Part shown: piece by piece, positions 45,901-59,961 of the stretch
Position numbering within the stretch: the first letter of the stretch is position 1
Layout: each line of letters starts with the position of its first letter
Source: Rhaphigaster nebulosa
Lineage: Eukaryota > Arthropoda > Insecta > Hemiptera > Pentatomidae
Reading direction: 5' to 3'
Assembly: GCA_948150685.1 (NCBI GenBank)
Contig: OX411306.1
Span: forward strand, 35,425,539 to 35,489,538
Length of the DNA stretch: 64,000 nucleotides
Position numbers and translations under genes: made by a program
The notes under the pieces: model-generated
The model's database searches: none
What the model saw: the letters and a program-made list of their open reading frames with translations, nothing else
Told to the model about the DNA's origin: nothing

Positions 45901-48900
45901 GGTTTCGGATGTTTCACAAGGTTGAGTAAATCTATTTATGTCACCATCTTCTTCTTAATTTACAAAACGGTCAACTATTAATATATCATAAAATTATCAA
46001 ATGTTCTTCAAGATTCTGAACTAACTGCTACTCTCTCCCAAAGGTTCATCTGCGCTCAAAATGGACAAGTAGTATAAGAGAACGAGGGGTCTTTGGAAAG
46101 AAGGAAGAAATACAACGACAGACCATTTACAAAAAAAAATTTTTAATGGCAAAGCGTGTACACAAAATGAGTTCTCAGAAATATTGTTTTGACCGTTTCA
46201 CCTCTACCTTAGATTTCTGATGAAATTATTTGAGTAATATTAATATTACAGAAAACAAATTCAATATTTTCATTTTTATTGCCTAATGATTTAATGTTAG
46301 AATACTGCATCAATACGATACTTCATTATACGATATCAAATTTACAAATCACAGAATAATTTATTAGATGATAAAATAGTGAAATACTTTGTATCAAAGA
46401 AGGATAAAGGGTCAATATATTATATAAACGGGAAGAAAGGAGAGAAGGGCTTGAAGGGAGGGCGGACTGAAGTGTTCCCTACTCTAGGGGATAGTGGGTA
46501 TTGATTTGTATGTAAATATCATGGCACTGTTTCAACTTGCGGATATCCTCATACTACAACTAATCCTGGATATAACGAATAATGCTTCTCTTATTTATAT
46601 CTTAAACAGTTAACTATTATTTTAATTATTAATTTATTGGTGCCGGAATTCCTTCATTTGAATTGACGTTACAGTTAACAATAGCATAGTAAATACAATA
46701 TATAGAGTATGCGACTGATTTCGCATTTTCAATAATGTACCATTTTTCGTATCGCAAATCCTCCCGTCGCATATTCCGACCCTTGAACAATGTCAAAATT
46801 GGACAATTTAAATAAATCCAAAAATAATTCTAGTAAATAATCTCCACCTATGCCACAAATCTACGACATATCGTTCTTCAGTGTCCTTCAATAACGCCTG
46901 AGATACTCCGGTAGAGGAGACCAACTATCTACCACATCATCTTAAAAAACGCAATTATAAACGATGGAAACAAAATATTCCTCGTACATTTATGGGTCAA
47001 TTCCTACAAAGTGGTCCAAAATAAATTAAGTTGGTTGCTTGAAATTTTAATTTAATATAATAATTTGTATGTTTCTAAAGAGGCAGTAGGGGATTTTTTT
47101 TTTGTTGTTCGTTTATAAATAGCAGACATTTTCATAAGATATACCGGCCAATTTCAGTAAATGCAAGCATTTGCAGTTTCGTCGATAGTTCAAACAAAAA
47201 AGGATCAAACAAACACCATTTAAAGGTATTGCTATAAGCTAAAAAACGTATTCGTAGTACATTTAATGTATATCTGCTCCTAATATGATAAAAATTTAAC
47301 AGAATTTTAACGTTCAAATTAAAAACATTTCTGTTTCCAAACCATTTTTTTTTTCGATGAAACTGCAAATGTGTTTCTTTTCAAAACTTCGTGTTTTTCG
47401 ACATTTTCGAACAGTCGCCAAGCTTCAACCAAGAATATAAACGGTTTATCTTTATTACACAGTTCTTCTAAAATACTGCAATTTCAGATTTTTAACTTCA
47501 TTCCAATCGGAGATATTAATGCTTAAATTTTGAAATAATTGAAAAATTTCATATTTTAAAAAATCATAAAAAGCCATGGATACATTAAGTAGGATTGATT
47601 ATACTGATCCACTATTTGGGACCTATCCACCACACAAAGAGGTGAAGAGAAAAAATGGTTTGACAATTTTTCATTTCAGCGTTAAATTTCAGGTCAATTT
47701 TTATCATATTAGGATTAGGAATTAATTAATTAAATTTACTAAAGAATAAGTTTTAAAGATATACAACCTGTATAATTATCCAAATTCATCATAAAATCCG
47801 AATTGTACATTTTATCAAAAGCCCACCAAATTCGTTTTATTGCTTCAATTTTGTTTTAAATTCAATCCAATACATTGAACTTTCTCATGCCACATCGCTG
47901 GGCACCTTACTTTTGGAACATACAGAGTTGAGATTTATGGATTCCCTGAGGTCATCATATTTCTCCTAAATCCTTGTAATCCCATTTTACTTCCTTCAAA
48001 AAAAAAAAAATTTAATAGAAATTGCTGGATACTGAATTATTTAAAAATTATTGAATAATTAATAGGGTGGAATCCTTAAATCAACAATTTCTGAAATAAA
48101 AATATAGCTTTTTAGTTTTAAAGCGACATGTTTTGATGGATTCATTATAATTTACAGTACACTTCCTTAACTGGATAAAAAGGCTTTTGCCTTCCATGCA
48201 GGCTCTTTTGATTTCAAGCTCATTGCTTCACCATAATATTTCTTTAGAAAAATATTCTTTTGACTCCCTATACTATAATATATTATTTATTCCTCATATG
48301 CCTTGATTATAAAGCCATGGCATATTAAATCTGTTGATTGCGTATCCAAAGGATGCCTGTTATTTATTCTCTGAAAATTGAAACTGCATCTTAAAGGGAG
48401 CATACTCCACACTTAAGCCCCATATTGTTTAAATACAATAATGAAGATATTTATGATGGATAGCAATAAATATTGGCTTCCTCTCAACCTCAATTTTCCA
48501 ATCGAAATTCCACCAAAACTTACTTACTTAAATTATTTTCTCATTTTTCCTCAAGAGGCTGACACCACACCTTTCTGGAACTTATCCTACGAAGAAAAAT
48601 TCATGATTACTGGAACTGATGGAATAGATACGAAGGTTACTGCAAAAAAATTTGGTTATAAAGCTATTATTATTATTATTTTTAATCCATAACTTTACAT
48701 CTACTACTACTACATCTGTCATCGATTCTGTCACCATTAGTGGATAAAATCTTCGATGATATAATTGCCATGTGGGAGGTCAGCACCCAGCAGTAATTAC
48801 TCCTAACTTAAATTGAAAACAAAAATTACATTTTATTCTAGGATATCCATAACCAACTCTCTTTCATCCTTCTTCTTTTATTATCTGGCACGCATATCGT

Positions 48901-49440
48901 TGCCATTTTTTGTTTAAGTTTGTTGGTATGTCCGTGACGTATGTCCACAGTTTGTTAGATATGTGATATCCATTCTACTATATTTAAGTTTTAAGTATGT
49001 ATGTAACGTTTCGATACTGTCATAAAAAGTGAACCAGTGGTGATCAAAATGTTTATGATTGGAAAGTCTCTATTGGTTTATTATTTTCAATGATGAACCT
49101 TTGCAACCGACCAAGAAAAATAAAAAATTTAATCTCTCTCGAAATTTGAGGTTTTACGTTTCAAGATAGGTAGAATCCAAATATCGAATTAAAAAATCCG
49201 TCCGTTCGACGTTAGTGGCTTTTCGGGACTACTGGACTAATTTTGTTTTTAATTGGCACGAGCCACAGTTCACACTTGGATGATTCTCGAAAGTTGACAT
49301 TGCCTGTCATCAGTCGTTTGTCCCAAAATGGCGACCTATTGGTATCTCAGCTATTTAAGAATATGGGGAGAAAATATAACAGTATTTTGAAATCATTTTA
49401 CCAAACCAGATTTTTAAAAATTTGTTTGTGTATATAATGA
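42986..49440. other. Long stretch without a recognised gene
   Basis: AT-rich intronic DNA. A 46-codon frame at 45324-45464 begins MAELSISATSSEKLYSSGSH and has coding-like composition, but no homology was recognised and it lacks downstream continuity. The 48441-48692 frame (containing EADTTPFWNLSYEEKFMI) and 49243-49437 are likewise unidentified. No repeat longer than about 100 bases was matched elsewhere in the window. Confidence 0.4.
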
Positions 49441-49442
49441 TT

Positions 49443-49930
49443 TGGAACTTAACAGGCATGGAAAGGCTTCTGAAAATCGAAAGAAGGATATTACGAAGAA
49501 TCTATGGTCCAAGAATAGTAAATGGAAACTACAGATTGAGATCGAACAAGAAAATTTATGAGCAAGTAGAAGATTTGGAAACAACTATAAGGAAGAGACG
49601 ACTGAGATTCTACGGCCACATGATTAGAATGAATCCTCAAAGAACAAATAAACAGATCTTCGACAAAATATATAACCTGAAAAACTAGAGTGGTTATGCC
49701 AAGCAGATGAGGGAAGAATTAAGAAGACTTGGAATCACAGACGAAGACTGCCAGGATGGAAACGGATACAGAGAACGACTCAACAGCATTAAAGTTCTAG
49801 CTGAAGAGAAAGTGAAACGTGGGAATAGCAATTGGACGGAAAAGAGACGAATGCAACAATCGGAGAGAATGAAGGCTTTTTGGAGGAGGAAGAAAAGTGA
49901 GAGGGTGGTGAGGATGAGAACTAAACAGTG
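49443..49930 (+). pseudogene. LINE endonuclease-reverse transcriptase, C-terminal fragment
   Basis: Encodes the region after the RT core: MERLLKIERRILRRIYGPR, GNYRLRSNKKIYEQVEDLET, RKRRLRFYGHMIRMNPQRTN, then, past one in-frame stop (TAG at 49686-49688), MREELRRLGITDEDCQDG, NSIKVLAEEKVKRGNSNWTE and KRRMQQSERMKAFWRRKKSE. The R.LGHv.RM box and the Arg/Lys-rich end are widespread in insect LINE ORF2 proteins. It is almost open, so the insertion may be relatively recent, but the catalytic domain is absent (5' truncation). Confidence 0.82.
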
Positions 49931-51510
49931 ATATATGCGTGGTCCTTAGACGGCCTGTTCGCGACGAAAAAAAAAATGATTTGGAAACAATATATCATGG
50001 TACACTATAGCAGCTTTTTTTGTTATATATATACGATATATATATATATTTTTTTTAATGACGACAGCTATGTTTACAAGCCTGCATTTCCATTACTTAT
50101 GAAATGGTAATGGAGTTAGTTGTCTAACCAGGAATTAGAAAGCCAAGTGTAAACACATCACAATTTTAAGTCCCATTACTTAAGGAGACCTCTTAACTAT
50201 TTTATTTTCTCGCACGATTATGGCATAAATGCTGAGAAGAAATCCATTGGGAGAATAGGGGAGTTGATAATAACATAATTCCATAGCTTTGTAAGATTGT
50301 ATGAATTCAGAAAAAAAAAAAAAAAAATTAAAAATAAGTGAAAAATAGGTTGGAGGTATTAGTCTTTATTATTACATTTTAGGTAACCATTACCAACTTT
50401 TTAATATCGATGCATAACTTTTTAACTATAATTTGTTGAAATAATATTGAGGATTTATTTAGATTCCCTATTGTTTCTACTGATAAATATTTTGTAATAT
50501 AGTTTATCTTCTGTATTGAGTTTTAACATGTTTGCTACTTGGTTTTATCTGCAATTTTTTTTTTTAAACTGTTTTTCTATTAATCGTCTCGATCTAAAAC
50601 CTTACACCAACATGATTACCACACTGTTGGGAATAAGTCATAAAAAGCAATTACAAAAAAAAAAAAATTATTTTAGCTTCTTTAAATGCGTTGTTCAACG
50701 AGCATTGTAATATTTTAAAACAAAAAGAGAGCGGCTCTAGAAGGAATAAGTTATATTTATACTGTCCCATTTATTGTTCCAATATTAAACAAATCCAGAC
50801 ATAGATAAAATTAAATTAAAAATAAAGTAAAAATTGTATTGTATTGAACTTGATAAATTTTTTTTTAGGTAAAAAATTTTGTTATATATACATTATTGCT
50901 ATCACTAAATGCTAACTAAGTTGAACATGGTATTAGCACGATAACCTTATTTTCTAAGTCATAATTCGGAACAGCTTATCCATTCATGGGAGGAGTTAGA
51001 ATATGCCAATTTCAAGTATTAGAGAATACTTAATCATTTTTTAAAGGAAGGGTACTTTTTTATAGTTATATAAAAAAAGTTTCGACTTCTGAGGGATCAT
51101 AGTTACAATCTTGTATGTTGTATTTCACGAGTAAAATGTATAAATATTTAAAAATAAAGCCCATTTTGCATGTAAGCTTTTAAGAAAACCATGGGTCTCA
51201 CACTACTTTGAACCACATGAAACTAACGCCTTATTGAGAAACGTGTAAAACTATTCATTATTTTATAAAATATTCACTAAGTGCAGGAGCGCATTTAAAG
51301 GGAAAACTGAAGCTAAACATCAGTAAATGATATGTTTTAACCACATATTTTCATCAAAGTAATAATTATTATTCCCAGATGAAACAAACAAACATTCCAC
51401 ATAAAAGTTTGGGTTTAAGATAACTATATCATGACTATTTTTTTCTTCTTAAATTAATTGATTTGGTGAAAATTCGGGACAAAATAAGTTTATTCGGGGG
51501 AGGGAGGGGG
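49931..51510. other. No gene recognised
   Basis: AT-rich, with a short ATATAT tract near 50027-50050 and several A- or T-runs. No motif seen. Confidence 0.5.
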
Positions 51511-51514
51511 GGGG

Positions 51515-51720
51515 GCAGCGTGATATAGTGTTAAGATTCGGGACTATTCCGAGAAATTGGGGACTTATGTTCACTGTGGGTATGAGTAGGCATGAGGAGG
51601 ACAGCACCAAGTAGGGTATCCTCCTGATATTCAGCAGAATTATATTGTTTGACTAAGGGATCCCTCATCCAACTTCTATTCAGTCTTCGCCGAAAAACAT
51701 CAATGGATATCCGTTGTTGC
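51515..51720 (+). mobile_element. Possible degenerate tRNA-derived SINE
   Basis: After a G-run, GCAGCGTGATATAGTGTTAA and GATTCGGGACTATTCC, then TTGGGGACTTATGTTC, have the order of a decayed A box, anticodon region and B box. A body with GGTATCCTCCTGATATTCAG and CAATGGATATCCGTTGTTGC follows. Both boxes are degraded and no second copy is in the window. Confidence 0.3.
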
Positions 51721-52133
51721 CATATTTTTTATGAATCTGTTAATGTGCCCAGATGATTTGTCGTAGAACCGCCTTTAATTCCTACGAATGTGGTTCGTGG
51801 CAGTCGGAATACATAAGTATGTTGGAAGCGTCTAATTACAAATGTTGGTGGTGAGTTCGTTATCAGTGTTAACCATTTTGATTGAAACGTTTGTATCTTT
51901 TTAATTGGTCCATAAATTCAGCTTACATAATCCGCATCTAGGTTTTAGAAAATAAATATAAACTTAAAGTTTCTGTCCGAGCTGTAATTTAGAACGTTCA
52001 ATATAATTTAATGATTATAACAATTTTATATCATGCTTTCATCGTCCAGATTTAGTAATTGACGTTTTGACCATTATTAGACTGTAGTAAAGGATATTCA
52101 GTATTCCAAATTTATTCCATTACTTTCATTAGC

Positions 52134-52280
52134 GGGGGAAAAACCTAGCGGTTGAGCGTGATCTCGGCCAAATCACCTCCTTGCACAACCGTTGGCTTAG
52201 AAACAGTGTGGTCCTTACCTAGTACTGATACCTAGACACTTCATGGATTGTAGTGGTATAAGTTCTTTTTTTTTTTTTTT
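52134..52280 (+). mobile_element. 5'-truncated copy of the poly-T-tailed SINE
   Basis: Shares the 3' body with 11650-11807: GGTTGAGCGTGATCTCGGCC, AAATCACCTCCTTG, CTTAGAAACAGTG.GGTCC and TTACCTAGTACTGA, and ends in a run of about 16 T. The tRNA-like head is absent. 5' truncation is expected of LINE-assisted retrotransposition. Confidence 0.78.
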
Positions 52281-52302
52281 CCAACTTAAAATAAATTACC
52301 TA

Positions 52303-52380
52303 TATAGAATAGAATAGAAGAACTTTATTCTGGAACTAGGTTTCTTAAGAATAACACAGTTAAAATAATAAAACAGAAAC
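52303..52380 (-). repeat. Repeat family H, copy 2
   Basis: Counterpart of 42908-42985 with the same GAATAGAATAGAA start and AAGAATAACACAG block. It lies directly after the T-run of the truncated SINE, so one probably inserted beside the other. Confidence 0.55.
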
Positions 52381-53489
52381 AATATCTGGTCATATGACTA
52401 CAAAACAAAAATCAATTAATGTTTAAAATATTTTCAGTAAAATAAATAAGCAAATAATATAAATTCTTGTCTCGGAAATATAATTAATGTGAAAAAAAAA
52501 TTAAAAGAAGATAAGATATTATATCTATATTATATTATTCTGTGACATTAGATCAATATTATTTCTATTTCTTATGTATTATCATTACCTATAAATTATA
52601 CCTCTATTATTCATTTGCCTAAAGTAATTCTTTGTCATAGTGATGGCTGTCTGATATTCATCATGTTTTTAGAGAAGATTGTGGAGAACTTCTTTCTATA
52701 TAAAATCTCTTCGCTTATTAATGCTTCTGAGCTACCATATATATGTATTTTAGGAATCCTTTTACTGAAGCATTTGCACTGTGCTACGTATGCCCTACAC
52801 GTGTTCCAAGACTCCTACGTCTCAAGGACAGCTGTTGAAGAGAGCTATCAAACATCGACCAGCTGTCATCGGTGATCGTTAAATACCACCCACGCAACAT
52901 AATGCCCCTTCAAATAGGAGCCGACAAAGGTGAGAAGAGGCAGGAAAATAGAGGCTATTTAGGAGGCGCCAGGTAAACTCTCAACACTTGGGACAGCCCA
53001 AAGCCCCTTTAATCGCCACTTATACCTCCTCCACGATGGCTTTCTCATCACGTTCTTATTTATCCTAAAGGCTGTGCAAGCAATTTACCAAAAGTTTTCG
53101 TTCTTGAAGTAATTTCTCAAAAAGCTATAAGTAAATGGTCCCATCACGTAAAAAGTATCAGGCTCTTCTAAGAATAAGAAAAAAAAAACTATGGCATTGG
53201 CTTTTCATAAGTTTAAAAAAAAAAAATTTCAAGCTATTGAACTATTACACGCTTTCAGCATTAATTTCAGAACAGAGAATAGCAGTTTTTTTGGCCACCT
53301 GTTATGCAACAAACTGCATTTATAGGTAACAAAATATTTTGTAAACAAATAAATGGCCAACAAATGATTTCTGAAGAATCGCTAAACTCCCGAGAAGATG
53401 GGGAGCACCCAGATTCGGAATTTCGTCATGAAGGAAATTACGATATTAGTCTAAATAGCTTAACTGGATCGTTTATCTAAGAAATAATA

Positions 53490-54345
53490 AGGCGCAAAGG
53501 TCAGATGGCATATCGGTGGAATTTCTGATATTAGGCGGGTCGTTCAAGTATTCAAAGAATTAATTCATGTAATTGCTAATGTATGGAAGTCGGAAAAAAA
53601 TACCAGTTACCGATTTATGAGAAATCGAACAGCATACCGTTTTAAAGAAGAAAGGAGATGCTAAAAACCGTTGCGTTATACAGCCGGTTAGTAAAATACG
53701 TAGAGCTACAGTTGGTCGATTGCCAAGAAGGGTTTAGAAGAAATATGTTTATAATAGACCAGATTTTTTCTTTGAGGCAAATAATTGAAAAAGCAAATGA
53801 ATTTAAGATCATATGGATCTTTTCCGTAGATTTCAACTCTGCATATAGATTCCATGACCTGAAAAGAGCTCTCTCTACCTGGAAATGGATGAATTTGGCA
53901 TTTCGGCAAAATATATATGTAAGTACTTACAGCATGCAAATTTAGGGAAAGTGTCAGCAGGATTAAAATAAATGGAAATTTGGGCCAACCTTTTGCAGAT
54001 AAGTAAGACAGGACGACAACCTCTCTCAACCCCTATTTAATATTGCTTCGATGAAAAGAGATAAGTTTGATCGATAAGGCTGAAAAAATCGATAGATTTG
54101 GGAGGAAAGTGTTAAGATGTATTATTGACCCAATAACCTACGAGTTTCAACGCATCAAATGGCTAGAGCACATCATGAGAATGGATGATGTGCGAGCAGC
54201 GACCAGCAAAACCTTACACCAGAGAATCCCACGTGGAATCAGACCTCGCGGAAGACCGAAGGAAGGTGGAAGGACACGGTGGAGCACCTGAGGAAGAAGC
54301 AGTTGAGAGGGCCCTGGGTTGTTAATACGCCCCGTTGAGCCGATG
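53490..54345 (+). pseudogene. LINE reverse transcriptase relic with internal deletion
   Basis: Blocks in several frames: RSDGISVEFLILGGSF, KKGDAKN, LVKYVELQLVDCQEGFRRN, IDQIFSLRQIIEKANEF, and a decayed motif A region FSVDFNSAYRFHDLKRAL. The fragment then jumps to the post-RT end: FGRKVLRCIIDPI, RIKWLEHIMRMDDVRAATSK, TLHQRIPRGIRPRGRPKEGG. The catalytic motif C region is missing. The C-terminal part is homologous in type to 49443-49930 but clearly a different family. Confidence 0.8.
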
Positions 54346-55700
54346 AATAAGATAACAATAAATTTTAACTAGAAATAATTTTAAACGAGAAACCAATATA
54401 TACGCAATACTGCATTTAAAGATGAATCCATGCCAGTTTAGTATGTACATTTATATCACTGGGCTTTAGTAACAGTAATATAGTAATAGTAGAAACATCA
54501 ACTACATCTCCAGCTGTTTGTTGGGTTTAATGTTAAACATAATAATGAGAAATAGACTGTCCTAAAAGTAATCAACCACTAAACACGTCCTCTAAATAAA
54601 AGGACATGCAAATATATCGAAAAATGTTATAGATTTATTGCTAATTAACCATTCTGTAATGTATGAGACTCTGTTTTATTTACTTAAAAGGTTCTTTATT
54701 ACTCCTATTTCTTTTTGTAAGTTGTGAATAAGGTTGAATCCAGAAGGTTTAGTTTAAAACAGGAACAAGGTTTTAGTGATTTCAAGCAACACTCCAGAGA
54801 AGATTAATGTTTCACAACTTTAGGAAAGCTGGTGCACTTTATCTGGACTTGAACAATCTTCGACTTCATTCGGGTGAAAATCTTTATTGATTAGAGAGGT
54901 TGAAGTTAGTGTTTGAATGGAAACGGTTTGCTATGTTTTTAAAAAGCTAAGGTTTTTGAATACAAAATAGCAGTATTTATTTGTGTATAGTTCAACGTGA
55001 TTCAAACCCAAATTCTATTTTCAGAAAAGATTATTCTTTGCAGAAATGTATCTTTATAATGTTTAATCATTTATTTGCAATGTTCAAGAGTTGATTGAAT
55101 AGATCATAGAATTCTCCAATATTTTTAAAAATATTAAAGTTATTATAGGCTCGAAACTACCATGTACGGTTTTAGTAGCATTTATCATTACATCAATCAT
55201 AAATATAATTAATTATATTTTTCAATTAGATTTTGATATTGAACTTTTGGCGGGAGTAATTCGGTTAAACATTAATAATCAACTCTCATTAGATTGCTAC
55301 CAACGGTAAGTTTTTTCAAAATAGGTGAAACTTTTTTTATAAACAACATATTTAAAAATGTTATTAAATAAAACAATGAAAAAAAAAATTAATCGTATAA
55401 TTGTTTAACATTATTTTTTTTTGGATACATAATTATTTGGAAATAATAAATCGTAGTGTAAATATTTGCAGCGTTTTTTTTTTCTTTGTATTCAGAAACT
55501 GTCTATATTTAAACTTTATATTTTTTTTAATATTTCAGTTTTGTGTCATAATATCTAATAACCCATATTATTTTTTTTTATTTCAACAGTTTTATTATTA
55601 TTTTTTCCCCCAACATATTTCGTTCTCTAGATGAAATCCTTTCATTTTTTTTTTAATCGTCATTGCTCTGTTCAGTGTTCTTTTCTTTACTTCCTGAAAC
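54346..55700. other. No gene recognised
   Basis: AT-rich sequence with T-runs at 55412-55640 that generate Phe-rich accidental frames. Nothing supported. Confidence 0.5.
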
Positions 55701-55729
55701 CTTTTCTACCTTTTTTTACATTCTTGTAC

Positions 55730-56400
55730 AATTTAAAGGAAGTATTTTAATCGCGAAAATTTTCGGTTTTCAAATTTCAACCGAAATATCCCTTTTGACC
55801 ATCCCTGAATCTATTTTGACTAGTTTCGTCGTGACGTCAGCACGTACGTTCGTTCATATCTCGCATTACTCAAAAAGAGTTTGCTATAGAAAGTTGAAAC
55901 TTTGTATTTGGAATCGTTGTAAAATCTAATTGTGCACCTCTCTTTTTGATTATTACCTGATCACCGGAAATGGTAGTTTACTTGAAGGTCTAGAAGTATT
56001 TTTTCAGAAAAATTATATTAAAATATATTGCACAACTTTTCTGATTTGATCTATCGATGTCGTTTTTTTAAAAATGCTTAAGCGCCAAATATTCAAAATT
56101 TAGTTTTCAACTTGTGGGACATAAAACACCGCTCACGATATATCGAGAAAAAAAATTTGGAAATAGTGGTTAAATTGCCAATTGAAATTGGTTTTTTACA
56201 TGAAGGTCATTATAAACTTTCATCAAAAATTATATTAAAATATAATGTAAAACTTCTCCAACTTGGCCTATTAAAATTACATGTTAATATAAATAACATA
56301 ACAGATTTTTGTTGAAATTGGCAAACCGAAATTAGTACTTTACTTAAAGGCCATAAATAGACTTTCATAAAAAATTATACGAAAGTGTGTGTGGATTTCA
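55730..56400 (-). repeat. Repeat family B, copy 2
   Basis: The reverse complement aligns with 34655-35245: TTTTTGAGTAATGCGAGATA, GACGTCACGACGAAACTAGT, CAAAATAGATTCAGGGATGG, ATTTGAAAACCGAAAATTTT. It joins family A at 56400, reproducing the A-B junction seen at 34640-34655. Confidence 0.7.
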
Positions 56401-56555
56401 ATTGATGGATGCTAATAGAGGTCACGATGCGGAGTATCGTTTTTAAGATACTGCTATCTTTGGAAACTATTAACAAAATTCAGAATCACTTTTTGAGACA
56501 CCGACACATAGTTTAATTGGCATACGAGATGTCACATCTGATATTCTTTTTCTTG
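56401..56555 (+). repeat. Repeat family A, fragment adjoining family B
   Basis: GTATCGTTTTTAAGATACTG, CTATTAACAAAATTCAGAAT, CACTTTTTGAGACACCGA and ATGTCACATCTGATATTC match the middle of family A (34140-34290 reversed; 22194-22308). Confidence 0.7.
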
Positions 56556-59500
56556 TTGGCCAAAAATTATACGAGTCTAACGTCCCACTTTCATCTTTCT
56601 TAAATGTTCAAATCAAATTCAATTTCATGAACTTAATTGTTTCCTTACTTAGATTTGACTTTCTGAAGCCAAGAAAATGAGATTTCCCTCCACAAAAATC
56701 CATTTCTTGAGCTAGAAGTCTTACTCAGCACCATGTAGCTTTACAGGATTATATTTATTTTAAATATAAGCCTTTCTATATGTTAAATTTAAAATATGGC
56801 AGAATAATGAAATGATCATATGAATACAGATACATAAAGAAAATATGTAAGAGTATATAAATAAGTATATCTAGGTATGTAGGATAGATGTAATTACAAT
56901 GAACAATGATTAAAATGACACTAGCATAAAAAATTCCAAAAACATTATCACTATTATTTACTCTGTTATTTTAATTTAATGTATTTCTTTCATATATATC
57001 TGGTTTTGATTTATGATATTGCTTCTGATTTATCATTTTTTAGTGTATATTTCATATATGTGATACGAATCACATGCACCTCTTATTCTGTTTTATTTCT
57101 TTAAATTAATTGGATTAAGCCTGAATTTGAAGTTGTATAGATATAGAATGAATGGTTGCGAGGGTTTAGTGGTTCTAAACTTATTCATGATACTATAAAA
57201 ACATACGAAATAGCTCAAGAATATTTTTCTCTGGTTATTAAAATCATTCTAACTGAAAAGTGTAAATAAAATATAGATAAAATATTAGCATAGTAGCATT
57301 TCTTTCACAACATATAAAAAATAATTTCTTTAAAATGTACCATGTGTCACAATATCTTTTCATTGTAAAAAAAAAGTCTACATAAGTTAATACACAGTGA
57401 GTTAATTAAAGAATATTTTTCACATAACTTGCAATATCGATGTCTTAGCAGGTTTGCTATAAAAATATAGATAATTTAACAAGCTTGAAAAATCTTGTAT
57501 ATACGTAATGAATATTTCAACACCAGTCCATTGCCAAATCACGTTTATATTACCTAAATATATTTTTAAAAAATAATTAACATAAAAAGTCAGTCCCCTG
57601 CATGTCCCTCTTAAACTTTATTGTAGGGACACTAATAAAAAAATTAATAAATTAAGGATAAATATTATGTTTTGTTTGTTTTCCTAGTTACTACAACTGT
57701 CTTTGGGACATATTATTCATATTATATTATTATTCACGCATCTATATTTAAACAACTTCAAATTCAAGTTCAAGCCACTTATCATTATTATTTAATTACT
57801 GGGTTGTTTTTATTGCATATCCCCAGTTTACACGACTATTTTCTGTATAAGGTAATAACCAATACAAAAACTTTTTTAATACCAATCTACAACTTCAATC
57901 TAAACGAAGATTTATTCAATGTTCTGAAAAAGATTTCGAATTAATAACATTTAAAAAATTTATATCTCATTTAGCTACCGACATTAAACTGTTGCTACTG
58001 ATTACAGGTGGCCGTAATAAAAACTGTTATCACATGTCCGGACCCGCAACGCTTATTAATCATTATTCAAATATGTACGAGAGCGGACCCACCTCTATTC
58101 ATGCTCTGTTTAATATTCATTTCTCGTAATAGAAACATTAAATATATCAAAATAAAAAAATAAAAAATATACGTATGATTATTTTTTATTAGATATATTC
58201 TCGGCTTATCAAATAAAGAAATGTTTCGCAACATTTTAATTATAAATGCTTAGTAGATTACTTAAATCCACTCGAAGTTTTCAAGAAAGAATAAGATAAT
58301 CTTGTTCAAAATTTATTTCACTGTAGCTGCTGGTAGATTTTCTTTATTCGGCCCCTAGTAGATTGGGATCTGGCTCTCTCTCTTTCGGGATTATGTGATC
58401 AACATGTAGAGATAAGTTCTACAGCAGCATCTACTCCGAGTCGATATCCATTCCTTCAACTCTTTACTCGTTAATATGTTTCATTTTGCTCCATAAATTT
58501 ATATACAAACGAATAATATATTATATTTTCGTTTCCTGTACGAATACTATATAATGTATTCGTCTATTGTACAAACACGTATTTTTTTAATTTATTTATT
58601 TTCATAGCCCTGTTTCATCTTGAACATTCTCCTTTTTCTGCAATATTGCATTTTCAGGATTCATATGATCTTATCATAATTATTATTTAAGTAATTGGGC
58701 CCTCATTTTGACCCATCTTTTACCAACTTATTTTTTTCTTAGTTAAAATTAATTTTGTATTACATTTGTGTTTTACAGGCTCTGAATGATTAATACATAT
58801 CAAAATTTATTACCTACAAAAACCAACCTCCGCCCTAGAAGGCAGTCTTCAGATAAGGACAGTGAAAAATAAATGGGATCTAAACTATAACTTAAAAAAA
58901 AAATTAAAGTGGTTTATTTGAAATTATGATAAAAAATATGTTCTGAACAAACAAATATTCATGTACAACTTATGAATTTTAATAAATAACATAATTTCAA
59001 ATAGAAATTTTATTTTTTATTTTGAAGCCAACCAGTCCACCTCTATCTAAACTGCAGTAGAGGATCCAGGATTTAATTATGGGGATGGCTAACACGGGAG
59101 GTGTGGGGATGGAGTACTCAGGGAAACTTTTGCTGATGAAAAACTGTGTTTTTTATACTATTTGAAGCAGTGAACTTGAATCATTAGAAATTTAGTTTTA
59201 AAGTGTTTTTTATTTATTTTTTATTTTACAATAATCATAGAAACATTAATGTTTTTTGGGAGAAAATTTTTATATCTTTTCTTGACATGGTTTACATTGC
59301 AATAATTGTAATTGTTGACCGTACCTCAACTATCTCCTTGATTACATGCACGGCCAACAATAGGTACACCATTATAAACTTACAGATAATTTATTAACAC
59401 AACAATCGATTTGAAATTTAGTCGGGAATTTCTGCTTTTTTTTTTTTTAAACCATGTATGCTTGCTAATTCATACGTATTTAAATCCATCCGATTTAGAA

Positions 59501-59960
59501 TATCAGTAAAGATCAAAGAACGTCGAGAAAAGTTTCCAAATTTGAGTTCATCGTACCACAATAACTCCAAATAATGAATCGAATTCTGAGATGAGATTTA
59601 TGGTAATAACAAAAAAAATAGTCTTCTCACTCTTAAGAAAACAGAATTTAAGAAAAATTTAAGAAACCTTACGTTTAACCTTTAAAATACCAATTACATA
59701 GTCTGTTCTGATTTAAGGCCGCAGTCGAATATTTTATATAAAATGCTTTGATAATTAACTGTTTTATTCATTTGACTGTATTTTCTTGATTTGAATCACG
59801 AATACTATGTTATTAATCGTTCAGTAGATTATATATATATTTTTTTTAAGCAACTTTCGATTTACTTTGTGGTTCTTTTATTGTATTAGCTGGTTTCTCG
59901 ATGTTAATTTGTAATCTATTTTAATTGCGAAATTTAGTACAATGCAGATTTCAAAATGTA
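56556..59960. other. No gene recognised
   Basis: AT-rich. GTAGAGGATCCAGGATTTAA near 59058, followed by GGGGATGGCT, resembles the GGCGGATCCAGGATTT end of common insect MITEs, but no partner end was found. The 57672-57944 frame has no motif. Confidence 0.4.
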
Positions 59961-59961
59961 A

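Noticed and set aside
53706..54029. 107-codon minus frame
   Set aside because: Antisense to the LINE RT relic, whose plus-strand frames show ordered RT motifs.
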